Shown one piece after another: positions 1-7,580 of a stretch of DNA of 12,543 nt (the first letter of the stretch is position 1; every line of letters begins with the position of its first letter). The position numbers and the translations under genes were made by a program. Origin of the DNA: CAYPNF01 sp964411985 (GTDB lineage Bacteria; Verrucomicrobiota; Verrucomicrobiia; Limisphaerales; J093); contig CAYPNF010000107.1 in the NCBI GenBank assembly GCA_964411985.1, positions 1 to 12,543 on the forward strand. The letters run 5' to 3'. The notes under the pieces were generated by a model. That model saw only the letters and a list, made by a program, of their open reading frames with translations. It did no database searches and was not told the DNA's origin.

Positions 1-959
1 CCCTGATTGAGAAGTATCTGGGTGCGGTGGTGCCTCCCAGCGACAACTTCTTTGCAGCGCTGAACTCTGCGGTCTTCAGTGACGGGTCCTTCTGTTACAT
101 CCCCAAGGGGGTGCGATGTCCGATGGAACTTTCCACCTACTTCCGCATCAACACTGCCAATACTGGCCAATTCGAGCGGACGCTGCTGGTAGCGGACGAG
201 GGGAGTCACGTGAGTTATCTGGAAGGCTGCACGGCACCGATCCGGGACGAGAATCAGCTGCACGCCGCGGTGGTGGAGTTGATCGCCATGGAGGGCGCCG
301 AGATCAAGTATTCCACCGTCCAGAACTGGTATCCGGGCGACAAGGAAGGCCGGGGTGGCATCTACAATTTCGTAACCAAACGGGGTCGATGTGCGGGGAA
401 CAACTCCAAGATTTCCTGGACCCAGGTCGAGACCGGTTCAGCGATCACGTGGAAATACCCCAGCGTGATCCTCCAGGGCGAGAACAGTGTCGGCGAGTTC
501 TACTCGGTGGCGTTGACCAACCACTGCCAGCAGGCGGATACGGGCACGAAGATGATTCATGTGGGGAAAAACACCCGGAGCACGATTGTCTCCAAGGGCA
601 TATCCGCGGGGCGCGGGCAGAACAGTTACCGTGGCCAAGTGAAGATCCTGAAGGCCGCCAGCGGGGCCAGGAATTTCTCGCAGTGCGACAGCCTTTTGAT
701 TGGTGACAAGTGCGGTGCGCACACCTTCCCTTACATCGAGGTCAAGAATCCTACGGCCCAGATCGAGCATGAGGCGACCACTTCCAAGATCGGTGAAGAC
801 CAGATCTTCTATTGCAACCAGCGTGGCATTTCCAAACAGGACGCGGTCAACATGATCGTCAACGGCTTCTGCAAAGAGGTCTTCAAGGAACTCCCCATGG
901 AGTTTGCCGTGGAGGCCCAGAAGCTTCTTGGAGTCAGCCTCGAGGGAAGCGTGGGGTAA
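1..959 (+). CDS. sufB: Fe-S cluster assembly scaffold protein SufB, 5'-truncated by the window edge
   Basis: SufB is the core scaffold of the cytoplasmic SufBCD complex, on which Fe-S clusters are built. The reading frame is already open at base 3 and ends with TAA at 957-959. About 318 residues are visible, so roughly the first 150 of a usual ~470 lie upstream. The GTG at 27 falls inside the conserved VVPPSDN stretch and is not a start. Family blocks seen are FSDGSF.YIPKGVRCPM, NWYPGD, GSAITWKYPS and GQNSYRG. The Cys of QCDSLLIGDKCGAHTFPY (codon 684-686) matches E. coli SufB Cys405, the assembly cysteine. The His-Glu of IEHEATTSKIGEDQ (768-773) match His433/Glu434, at identical spacing from that Cys; the E. 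coli numbering is from memory. It is followed after 76 nt by sufC, in the usual B-C-D order. Promoter and regulation lie outside the window. Confidence 0.98.
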   Translation, partial: LIEKYLGAVVPPSDNFFAALNSAVFSDGSFCYIPKGVRCPMELSTYFRINTANTGQFERTLLVADEGSHVSYLEGCTAPIRDENQLHAAVVELIAMEGAEIKYSTVQNWYPGDKEGRGGIYNFVTKRGRCAGNNSKISWTQVETGSAITWKYPSVILQGENSVGEFYSVALTNHCQQADTGTKMIHVGKNTRSTIVSKGISAGRGQNSYRGQVKILKAASGARNFSQCDSLLIGDKCGAHTFPYIEVKNPTAQIEHEATTSKIGEDQIFYCNQRGISKQDAVNMIVNGFCKEVFKELPMEFAVEAQKLLGVSLEGSVG

Positions 960-1035
960 CCTGGATGACGATGATGGCCGAAGCGCTCACCCACTTGAAA
1001 CGAAACATTTGAGACGGAACTAAGAATCTAACCAC

Positions 1036-1809
1036 ATGAGTACGAGACCCATTTTGCAGATTGACAACCTCCATGCCGGAGTCAACGGCCGACAGATCCT
1101 GAAGGGGATCAGCCTTACCATTCACCCTGGCGAAGTACACGCGGTGATGGGCCCCAACGGCAGTGGCAAGAGCACACTGGCAGCGATTCTGGCGGGGCGG
1201 GAAGGCTATGAGATTAGCGCCGGGCAGGTTCTCTACCAGGGCAAGGACCTTCTGGAACTGGACCCCGAAGAGCGGGCACGCGAGGGGGTGTTTCTGGCAT
1301 TCCAATACCCGGTCGAAATTCCGGGCGTGAATAGCACTTACTTCCTCAAGGCGGCCCTCAATGAGGTGCGGAAGCATCGGGGCCTTCCCGAGCTGGATGC
1401 GGTCGAGTTTCTTGGCTTGGTGAAGGACAAGATCAAACTTCTGGAGCTGAAGGATGACTTGCTCCGGCGCCCCGTGAACGTCGGTTTTTCCGGCGGCGAA
1501 AAGAAGCGGAACGAGATCTTCCAGATGGCCGTTTTGGAGCCAGCCTTGGCGATCCTGGACGAGACGGATTCAGGCTTGGACATTGATGCTTTGCGCGTGG
1601 TGGCCACCGGGGTCAACAAACTGAAGTCCAAAGAGAATGCCCAGCTTGTGATTACGCACTACCAGCGCCTGTTGAACTACATTGTGCCCGACCAGGTGCA
1701 CGTGCTGGTGGATGGGAGGATTTTGAAATCTGGAGGCAAGGATCTGGCCTTGGAGCTCGAAGCCAAGGGTTACGACTGGATTTCCCGGCTGCCCGCGCTG
1801 GCCGCATAA
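1036..1809 (+). CDS. sufC: SufC, ABC-type ATPase of the SufBCD complex
   Basis: SufC is the cytosolic ABC ATPase that binds SufB and SufD; ATP hydrolysis drives the rearrangement needed for cluster assembly. It is not a transporter subunit, despite the fold. The 257-residue length is typical (about 250). Motifs in order are Walker A GPNGSGKST (39-47), Q-loop Gln90 in AFQYPVEIPG, the SufC-type signature SGGEKKRNE starting at Ser152, Walker B LAILDETDSGLD with Asp175/Glu176, and switch His208 in VITHYQ. The EKKRNE signature and the Tyr after the switch His separate SufC from ordinary importer ATPases. The ATG at 1036 gives the expected N-terminus (LQIDNLHAGV). The sequence just before it has only a weak Shine-Dalgarno. 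sufD follows 15 nt after the stop, so the genes are almost certainly cotranscribed. Confidence 0.98.
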   Translation: MSTRPILQIDNLHAGVNGRQILKGISLTIHPGEVHAVMGPNGSGKSTLAAILAGREGYEISAGQVLYQGKDLLELDPEERAREGVFLAFQYPVEIPGVNSTYFLKAALNEVRKHRGLPELDAVEFLGLVKDKIKLLELKDDLLRRPVNVGFSGGEKKRNEIFQMAVLEPALAILDETDSGLDIDALRVVATGVNKLKSKENAQLVITHYQRLLNYIVPDQVHVLVDGRILKSGGKDLALELEAKGYDWISRLPALAA

Positions 1810-1824
1810 AGACGAGGGCATTAC

Positions 1825-3183
1825 ATGAGTTCGATCACAGACACGAAACCTCAGAGCGCCGGTTCCTTGAACCGAGTCGATCCCATTCTGGCAGCCTTTG
1901 ACGGGATCGAGCGCCTTTCACGAGAGGACCCGGTCCGCTGGCAGTTGCCCCTTCGCAAGGCCGGGTTGGCGCGTTTTTCCGAGTTGGGTTTCCCCACTCT
2001 CTCCCAAGAAGACTGGCGTTACACCAACGTGGCGGAGATCACCCAGCTACCGTTTCAGCTGGCTCAACCGGTGGACCCCCCCCAGGTTCTCCCCCTGTTG
2101 GCACAGCATCCGCTGGCTGGCATCGAGGGGGATCGGTTGGTCTTCGTTGACGGTCACTATCTTCCTGAAGCCTCTTCGGTTGGGCCCCTGCCTGCGGGGG
2201 TGCGAATCAGCTCCCTCAAGGCGGCCTTGCAGGACTTGAACGGGGAGGCGAGTCGTCGGTTGGCGGCCAGTCGCTCCCTTGAGGAGGATTCCTTTGCCGC
2301 CTTGAACTCCGCTTTCTTCACGGATGGAGCCTATTTGGAGGTTCCGGCTGGGGTGGTGTTGGAGAGGCCGCTTCATATCCTGCACGTGAAACGCGAAGGA
2401 ATGGCCTTCCCCAGGAGCCTGGTGGTGGCTGGTGCCAGCAGCCAGTTCACGGTGGCGGAATCCTTCTGGGGCCTGAGTTCGGCAACCGGGTTGACCTGTT
2501 CGGTGACGGAGGTCTATGCGGATGCGGGCGCCCATGTGGAGCATGTGAAGTTCCAGGACGAATCGCAGAAATCCTACCATATTGCCTCGCTGCTCGCCCG
2601 GATGGCGGAGAACGCCCACGTGCTTTCGCATTCCTTTGCGCTAGGTGGCAGGATCGCGCGTCAAAGCATCCGCACTTTGCTGGACGGTACTGGAGTGGAA
2701 TGCGTCCTCAATGGGCTCTTTCTGGGTCGTGCCAGCCAGTTGTTGGATCATCATATGGTGGTCGACCATGCCAAGCCGCATTGCGCCAGCCATGAGTATT
2801 TCAACGGAATCCTCGCCGACCGTTCCCGGGGGGTCTTTCATGGCCGGATTTTGGTGCGCAAAGACGCGCAGAAGACGGATGCCAAGCAGACCAACAAGAA
2901 CCTCGTACTCTCGGATGACGCGGCGGTCGACACCAAGCCTCAGCTGGAGATCTATGCGGACGACGTCAAATGCACCCACGGCGCCACCGTCGGACAATTG
3001 AACTCCGAATCGGTTTTCTATCTGCGGTCTCGCGGCATAGGTTTGGACCGAGCGCGCCGGATGCTCATCCACGCTTTCGCGGGTGAAATCACCGAGCGAG
3101 TGTGCCACGCTCCTTTGCGGGAGGCGTTGGACCGGCTGATTTGGGATCGGCTTGAAGTGATCGCCCGTTTGGGTGAATCCTAA
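1825..3183 (+). CDS. sufD: Fe-S cluster assembly protein SufD
   Basis: SufD is the SufB paralog that pairs with SufB on a SufC dimer and is needed for iron acquisition and cluster formation at the SufB-SufD interface. The protein has 452 residues, near the usual 420-450. The N-terminal third is variable and helical. The C-terminal two thirds form the SufB/D beta-helix core, with the blocks HYLPEASS, FAALNSAFFTDGAYLEVPAGV and SHEYFNGILAD. The best-conserved part is the GVFHGRILV...QTNKNLVLSD segment followed by ADDVKCTHGATVG. Cys383 and His385 in that block match E. coli SufD Cys358/His360. The start is supported by GAGGG at 1814-1818, six bases before the ATG. sufU starts 63 nt downstream. 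No disruption or missing residue was seen. Confidence 0.96.
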   Translation: MSSITDTKPQSAGSLNRVDPILAAFDGIERLSREDPVRWQLPLRKAGLARFSELGFPTLSQEDWRYTNVAEITQLPFQLAQPVDPPQVLPLLAQHPLAGIEGDRLVFVDGHYLPEASSVGPLPAGVRISSLKAALQDLNGEASRRLAASRSLEEDSFAALNSAFFTDGAYLEVPAGVVLERPLHILHVKREGMAFPRSLVVAGASSQFTVAESFWGLSSATGLTCSVTEVYADAGAHVEHVKFQDESQKSYHIASLLARMAENAHVLSHSFALGGRIARQSIRTLLDGTGVECVLNGLFLGRASQLLDHHMVVDHAKPHCASHEYFNGILADRSRGVFHGRILVRKDAQKTDAKQTNKNLVLSDDAAVDTKPQLEIYADDVKCTHGATVGQLNSESVFYLRSRGIGLDRARRMLIHAFAGEITERVCHAPLREALDRLIWDRLEVIARLGES

Positions 3184-3246
3184 GAGCGTGACGAATGAGC
3201 CCGGTTTCCAGTTTGGCCCACTGGCCGACAATGGGAAGGCAACAAG

Positions 3247-3693
3247 ATGTCTGATGAACTGACCGATTTGTACCAGCAGTTGATTCTGGACCACAGCCGG
3301 ACCCCGCGCAATTTCCGTTGCATGGACCATCCGACCTACACGGCCAAGGGCTACAATCCCCTGTGTGGGGACAACATCACTCTGTTCCTGGCCATGGAAG
3401 GGGAAGTGATACGAGAGGTTTCCTTTCAAGGATCGGGGTGTGCCATTTCCAAGGCTTCAGCCAGCCTTTTGACCGAGGCCCTCAAGGGGAAAACCCGAAG
3501 TGAGGTGCAGGAGTTATTTCACCGTGTTCACGAGTTGGTAACGAAAGGGAGCGAGGAGGTGGAGAGTTTGGGGAAACTGGCGGTTTTCGCCGGGGTCCAC
3601 AAATTCCCTGCCCGCGTCAAGTGTGCGATCCTGCCTTGGCACGCGGCGGTAGCGGCCATCGGGGGCGAAAAGAACCCTGTGAGCACGGAGTAA
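3247..3693 (+). CDS. sufU: SufU, zinc-dependent sulfur-transfer protein for SufS
   Basis: SufU has an IscU-like fold but acts as the sulfur acceptor for the cysteine desulfurase SufS; in Gram-positive bacteria it replaces SufE. The 148-residue protein carries the zinc ligand set Cys40 and Asp42 (NPLCGDN), Cys65 (GSGCAIS) and Cys126 (VKCAILPW). The wide gap between the second and third cysteines (61 residues) is the SufU type; IscU scaffolds have a shorter gap of about 43. The N-terminus LYQQLILDHSRTPRNF is also typical. The start is supported by GGAAGG at 3234-3239, seven bases upstream. It lies between sufD and sufT in the operon, and sufS, its partner, is the last gene. No sufE or sufA is seen in the window. 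Confidence 0.94.
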   Translation: MSDELTDLYQQLILDHSRTPRNFRCMDHPTYTAKGYNPLCGDNITLFLAMEGEVIREVSFQGSGCAISKASASLLTEALKGKTRSEVQELFHRVHELVTKGSEEVESLGKLAVFAGVHKFPARVKCAILPWHAAVAAIGGEKNPVSTE

Positions 3694-3702
3694 GGGGTTG
3701 TT

Positions 3703-4257
3703 ATGAGTTACGGAGAACCAGTCGTATTGAGGCGCGATGTGGAAGCGTCTGTCGTTCCCGTTGGGACGAGAGTCACGTTGGAGAGCGGCGAAACCGCCTA
3801 TGTGACGCAAGCCCTCGGGGGCAGTTTCACCATCGTGGTCAACGGGAACATGTTTCGCGTGGATGGGAAGGACGCCGACGCTCTTGGTTTGGAGGCTCCG
3901 GCCCTTCCAACCAAGCTTCCCGCGGTCAACGGATCGCCGGTGGACCTCGAGAGACAAATCTGGGAGCTCCTCAAGAGCTGTTACGACCCTGAGATTCCGG
4001 TCAACATCGTCGATCTTGGCCTGGTTTACGATTGTATCGTGAACGAGGCTCCAGGCGGGCAGGGGAAACGAGTGGACATCCGCATGACTCTCACCGCACC
4101 GGGTTGTGGCATGGGGCCAGTGCTGCAGCAGGATGTGCAGACAAAAGTGCTCGGTTTGGAAGAGGTTCAGGAGGTCAACGTGGAACTGGTTTGGGATCCC
4201 CCCTGGAGCCAGGGGATGATGACGGAGGCGGCGAAGCTCCAGTTGGGCCTGTTGTGA
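3703..4257 (+). CDS. sufT: SufT, putative Fe-S cluster maturation factor (MIP18/DUF59 domain)
   Basis: SufT proteins have a MIP18-type (DUF59) domain and help Fe-S protein maturation rather than de novo cluster synthesis; the exact chemistry is unsettled. The 184-residue protein has two parts. Residues 1-75 form a small, beta-rich N-terminal region specific to the long SufT subfamily (VPVGTRVTLESGETAYVTQALGG). Residues 80-180 are the MIP18 domain, with YDPEIPVNIVDLGLVYD and the conserved cysteine loop TAPGCGMGP (Cys135). The end VWDPPWSQGMMTEAAKLQLG is typical of the family. The start at 3703 lies nine nt after the sufU stop, with AAGGGG at 3692-3697 partly overlapping that stop, so translation is probably coupled. 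sufS follows after 83 nt. Confidence 0.9.
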   Translation: MSYGEPVVLRRDVEASVVPVGTRVTLESGETAYVTQALGGSFTIVVNGNMFRVDGKDADALGLEAPALPTKLPAVNGSPVDLERQIWELLKSCYDPEIPVNIVDLGLVYDCIVNEAPGGQGKRVDIRMTLTAPGCGMGPVLQQDVQTKVLGLEEVQEVNVELVWDPPWSQGMMTEAAKLQLGLL

Positions 4258-4340
4258 CGCTGCCATCCAGGTTGCGAGATCCCGTGCGTCCTCCGCGTTC
4301 TGCTGGAAGGCGATGAATCTACTTTTGAAATGCCCCCTGC

Positions 4341-5609
4341 ATGATCACCATGACTTCTGACCAGCCAGTTACCAGCCAACGTTCGGTGGATTGGGACCGA
4401 GTTCGAGAAGACTTTCCGGCCCTTCACCAGACGGTGCATGGGCATCCGTTGGTCTATTTGGACAGCGCTGCCACCAGCCAGAAACCCAATGCGGTGTTGC
4501 AGGCTTTGGATCACTACTACCGGCACGACAATGCCAACGTGCACCGCGGCATTCATGAGTTAAGCAATCGGGCCACCCACGCCTACGAGTCCTCTCGGCA
4601 GAGAATCGCGAGATTCCTGCACGCCCGGAGCCAAAACGAAATCGTCTTCACGCGCGGCACGACCGAAGCCATCAACCTCGTGGCGAACACCTGGGGGACG
4701 ATGAACCTGAAGGCTGGCGACACCATCCTGCTGACGGAGATGGAGCATCACAGCAATATTGTGCCCTGGCAGTTGTTAGCGGCGCGCACCGGTGCCCGTC
4801 TGGCGTACGTGCCGGTGACCGGAGATGACGGGTTGCTGAGCCTGGATCGGTTGGACGAGTTGCTGACCTCGTCGGTTAAGCTCTTCGCCTTCACGCATAT
4901 TTCCAACGCCTTGGGCACGGTGAACCCGGTGGTGGAGTTGTGCGAGCGTGCGCGCAAGCTGGGGATCGTGACCCTCGTCGATGCGGCCCAGAGTGCCGGG
5001 CATATTCCGCTGGATGTGCGTGAGATCGACTGTGATTTTCTGGCGTTTTCAGGACACAAGACCTGCGGCCCCACCGGCATCGGGGTCCTTTATGGGCGCG
5101 AAGAGATGCTGAACGCCATGCCTCCCTGGCAGGGCGGTGGGGACATGATCAGCAATGTGGAATTCCACGAGAGCACTTGGAACACGGTTCCCCACAAGTT
5201 TGAAGCAGGGACCCCTGATATCTCCGGAGCTATTGGATTGGCTGCGGCTGCCGACTACCTTGATGGTATCGGACGGGGGATGATTTTCCAGCACGATCAG
5301 AAACTGGCATCGTATGCCCTGGAGCAACTGAGCGCTTTGCAGGGGATCCGCATCCTCGGCCCCAAAGAAGGGCGGGCGGGTGTCATCAGTTTCGTGCTAA
5401 AAGACATCCACGCGCACGATGTGGTGACTGTGGCGGATCAGTTTGGCGTAGCACTTCGGGGCGGTCACCATTGCACCCAACCGCTCATGCGCAAGCTGGG
5501 TGTGGAATCCACCGCCCGCGCGAGCTTCTATTTCTACAATACGCTGGCTGAGGTGGATCGGTTTGTGACGGTTCTTAAGGAGATTCAGCGCTTCTTTGGT
5601 GGCGCGTAG
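4341..5609 (+). CDS. sufS: SufS, PLP-dependent cysteine desulfurase (group II)
   Basis: SufS converts cysteine to alanine and keeps the sulfur as a persulfide, which it passes to SufU. The 422 residues match the family length with a slightly long N-terminus. The PLP lysine is Lys240 in SGHKTCGPTG. Other cofactor contacts are GTTEAINLVA (106-115), His136 in EMEHHSNIVPW, and Asp214/Gln217 in DAAQSAGH. The catalytic cysteine is Cys378 in RGGHHCTQPLM. The Lys-Cys distance (138) equals that of E. coli SufS (226 and 364), and the RxGHHC context marks a group II (SufS/CsdA) enzyme, not IscS. In-frame ATGs occur at 4341 and 4350; neither has a clear Shine-Dalgarno, and an in-frame TGA at 4314 rules out a much longer start. 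It is the last suf gene. Confidence 0.97.
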   Translation: MITMTSDQPVTSQRSVDWDRVREDFPALHQTVHGHPLVYLDSAATSQKPNAVLQALDHYYRHDNANVHRGIHELSNRATHAYESSRQRIARFLHARSQNEIVFTRGTTEAINLVANTWGTMNLKAGDTILLTEMEHHSNIVPWQLLAARTGARLAYVPVTGDDGLLSLDRLDELLTSSVKLFAFTHISNALGTVNPVVELCERARKLGIVTLVDAAQSAGHIPLDVREIDCDFLAFSGHKTCGPTGIGVLYGREEMLNAMPPWQGGGDMISNVEFHESTWNTVPHKFEAGTPDISGAIGLAAAADYLDGIGRGMIFQHDQKLASYALEQLSALQGIRILGPKEGRAGVISFVLKDIHAHDVVTVADQFGVALRGGHHCTQPLMRKLGVESTARASFYFYNTLAEVDRFVTVLKEIQRFFGGA

Positions 5610-5616
5610 AGTCTCT

Positions 5617-5660
5617 CCCCTGGTCGCGTTTTCGTGACCGCCGCCTGGCGGAGCGAGGGG
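5617..5660 (+). terminator. Possible structured 3' end of the suf transcript (three-way-junction fold)
   Basis: Eight bases after the sufS stop the sequence can fold into a compact structure. An outer 5-bp stem pairs CCCCT (5617-5621) with AGGGG (5656-5660). Inside it, GGTCGCG (5622-5628) pairs with CGTGACC (5633-5639) around a TTTT loop, with one G-U pair. Next to it CCGC (5641-5644) pairs with GCGG (5648-5651). No T-tract follows, so this is not a textbook intrinsic terminator. It could stabilise the mRNA end or assist termination in another way. The fold was judged by eye only. Confidence 0.38.
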
Positions 5661-5777
5661 TCATAAGGGGAATTTCGCAGGCCTTGAGACTGGGCGCTCA
5701 ACTTCTCTGACGCCCGGAATCTTCTCGACAGGATAGGTGGGCCGTGTATCGCTTACTCGAGATCACGATTCGAGGAT

Positions 5778-7574
5778 ATGCAACCAGCCAACCAGACTCC
5801 GTCTGCATCGGAGGGATTTCCCCTGCGTTCGGGGCGTCGAGTGGCGAGAATCGTGTTGACCTACGTGGTTCTGGCAAGCCTTTGGATCCTGTCGTCGGAC
5901 AAGGTCTTGGCGGTGCTGGTCAGTGATCCTGGTGACCGTATTTCCTGGTCGATCGCGAAGGGTTGGGGGTTTGTGGCGGTCACGGCGTTGCTGCTCTATA
6001 CCATGATCCGGAAGCTGACACGCCAGTTGGAGCAGCAGCACCATACGATTCTGGCTGGGGAGACGAAATACAGGCAGATCGTGAACGGAACGCATGAAGG
6101 TGTTTTAGTCATCGATGGGGAGGGGAGGATCACCTATGCGAACCTGCGCATGGCGGAGATGTTGGGGCTCAAGCTCGAGGAGTTGGTGGGCAGAAAACTC
6201 ACCTCCTTCCTCCTTCCCGAAGACTTGGAGGATCATCAGCTTCGACTGCGAAACCGGTCGCAGAAGATCTCAGAAAGCTACGAGCGAAGGTTGCTTCGCC
6301 GAGATGGGCATGTTGTTTGGACTCTGGTCTCGGCCTCTCCGCTCCTCGATGGGGCGGGGGAGGTGTCGGGGACACTTTGCATGCTTGCGGACGTGACGGA
6401 CCGCCACCGGTTGGAGGAGCAGTTGCGGCAAACGCAGAAAATGGAGGCCGTGGGCCAGTTGGCCGGGGGAGTGGCTCATGATTTCAACAACATACTTGCG
6501 GCCATGCTGATGCATCTCGAGTTGCTGAAAAAGGATCCTTCTTTGAGTGATCGGGTCCGGGAGTCGCTCGTGGAGTTGGAAACGGAGGCGAAGCGCGCAG
6601 CATCCTTGACCCGACAGCTGCTCTTGTATAGTCGGCGCCAAGTGATGCAGATGAAGCCGCTGGCCTTAAACGAATTGTTGGACGGGCTTCAGAAGATGCT
6701 GCGACGTTTGTTGGGGGAATACATTCAGTTTGTCGTGCAAGGCGCACCGGATTCGCCCTGGATCGAAGCGGACCCGGGCATGATCGAACAGGTCATCATG
6801 AACCTGAGTGTGAACGCCCGGGACGCTATGCCGAAGGGAGGACAGTTACATCTTCGGGTGGAGTCGGTGGAACTCAGCGCTTCCGATACGGTGCGATCTT
6901 CTGAGGCGCGGGCCGGCAAGTTCGCCTGCCTGGTGGTTTCCGACTCGGGTTGTGGAATGAGCGAGGAGGTGGTAAGCCGGGCTTTTGAACCTTTCTTCAC
7001 GACCAAGGATGTGGGGAAAGGCACTGGATTAGGGTTGGCCACCGTGTATGGAATCGTGAAACAACACCGTGGCTGGGTGGAGGTCGAAAGCGCCTTGGGG
7101 AAAGGAACCACCTTTCGCGTGTTTCTGCCCGTGACAGACTCTCGCCCGGACCACGCATTGCCCGCGCCGGTAGGGCGGTCCACCGCCGGAACGGAGAAGA
7201 TTCTCCTCGTTGAGGACGAGGCGAGCCTGCGCAGGATCCAGGGAAAGTACCTGCGCGGAAAGGGTTATGAGGTGGTTGAAGCCGCGAGCGGCCAAGAGGC
7301 ACTCGCACGATGGGAAGAGCACCGGGGCACGTTTGACCTGCTGCTTTCGGACGTGGTGATGCCGGGCGGTATCAATGGCCTGGATTTAGCCGCACGCTTG
7401 CGCCATCAGAAATCGGAACTGCGATTGATTCTCTGCTCCGGCTATAGCGAGGACCTGGCATCCGAGGAGGCTTCGAAACTGAAGGACGTGGTGTACGTTG
7501 CCAAGCCCTTTGCTCCCGAGGCGTTGGCCTCGGCCGTTCGCAGGCTGCTTGACCGGCACAAGCCCTGCTCGTAG
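5778..7574 (+). CDS. Membrane-bound hybrid sensor histidine kinase (2 TM, PAS, HisKA, HATPase_c, receiver)
   Basis: The 598-residue protein has a complete hybrid kinase layout. Two hydrophobic segments lie near residues 24-48 and 55-77, with only a short loop between them, so sensing is unlikely to be through a large periplasmic domain. A PAS domain spans about 95-210 (NGTHEGVLVIDGEGRITYAN). The H-box AGGVAHDFNNIL carries phospho-acceptor His234. The ATPase domain has an N-box with Asn342 and Asn346 (MNLSVNARDAM), G1 box DSGCGM (389-394), F-box FEPFFTTK, and G2 box GTGLGLA (415-421). The receiver (about 473-593) has acidic Glu479/Asp480, acceptor Asp525 (LLLSDVVMP), Ser554 and Lys576 (AKPF). 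No DNA-binding output domain is present, so a partner is probably encoded elsewhere. The start ATG has GAGG at 5772-5775, unusually close. The gene is co-oriented with suf but 168 nt away; a functional link is not shown. Confidence 0.94.
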   Translation: MQPANQTPSASEGFPLRSGRRVARIVLTYVVLASLWILSSDKVLAVLVSDPGDRISWSIAKGWGFVAVTALLLYTMIRKLTRQLEQQHHTILAGETKYRQIVNGTHEGVLVIDGEGRITYANLRMAEMLGLKLEELVGRKLTSFLLPEDLEDHQLRLRNRSQKISESYERRLLRRDGHVVWTLVSASPLLDGAGEVSGTLCMLADVTDRHRLEEQLRQTQKMEAVGQLAGGVAHDFNNILAAMLMHLELLKKDPSLSDRVRESLVELETEAKRAASLTRQLLLYSRRQVMQMKPLALNELLDGLQKMLRRLLGEYIQFVVQGAPDSPWIEADPGMIEQVIMNLSVNARDAMPKGGQLHLRVESVELSASDTVRSSEARAGKFACLVVSDSGCGMSEEVVSRAFEPFFTTKDVGKGTGLGLATVYGIVKQHRGWVEVESALGKGTTFRVFLPVTDSRPDHALPAPVGRSTAGTEKILLVEDEASLRRIQGKYLRGKGYEVVEAASGQEALARWEEHRGTFDLLLSDVVMPGGINGLDLAARLRHQKSELRLILCSGYSEDLASEEASKLKDVVYVAKPFAPEALASAVRRLLDRHKPCS

Positions 7575-7580
7575 CGAGAG

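Noticed and set aside
965..1012. A 15-codon frame (starting MTMMAEAL) between sufB and sufC
   Set aside because: It is short, of ordinary composition, and has no evidence beyond an ATG; probably chance in the spacer.
5756..5774. An inverted repeat CTCGA/TCGAG covering the kinase Shine-Dalgarno
   Set aside because: Five pairs with a nine-base loop occur easily by chance; there is no support for translational control.
7568..7578. A CTCG-TAG-CGAG hairpin at the convergent junction of the kinase and the PTS IIC gene
   Set aside because: A four-pair stem with no T-tract is too weak to call a bidirectional terminator.
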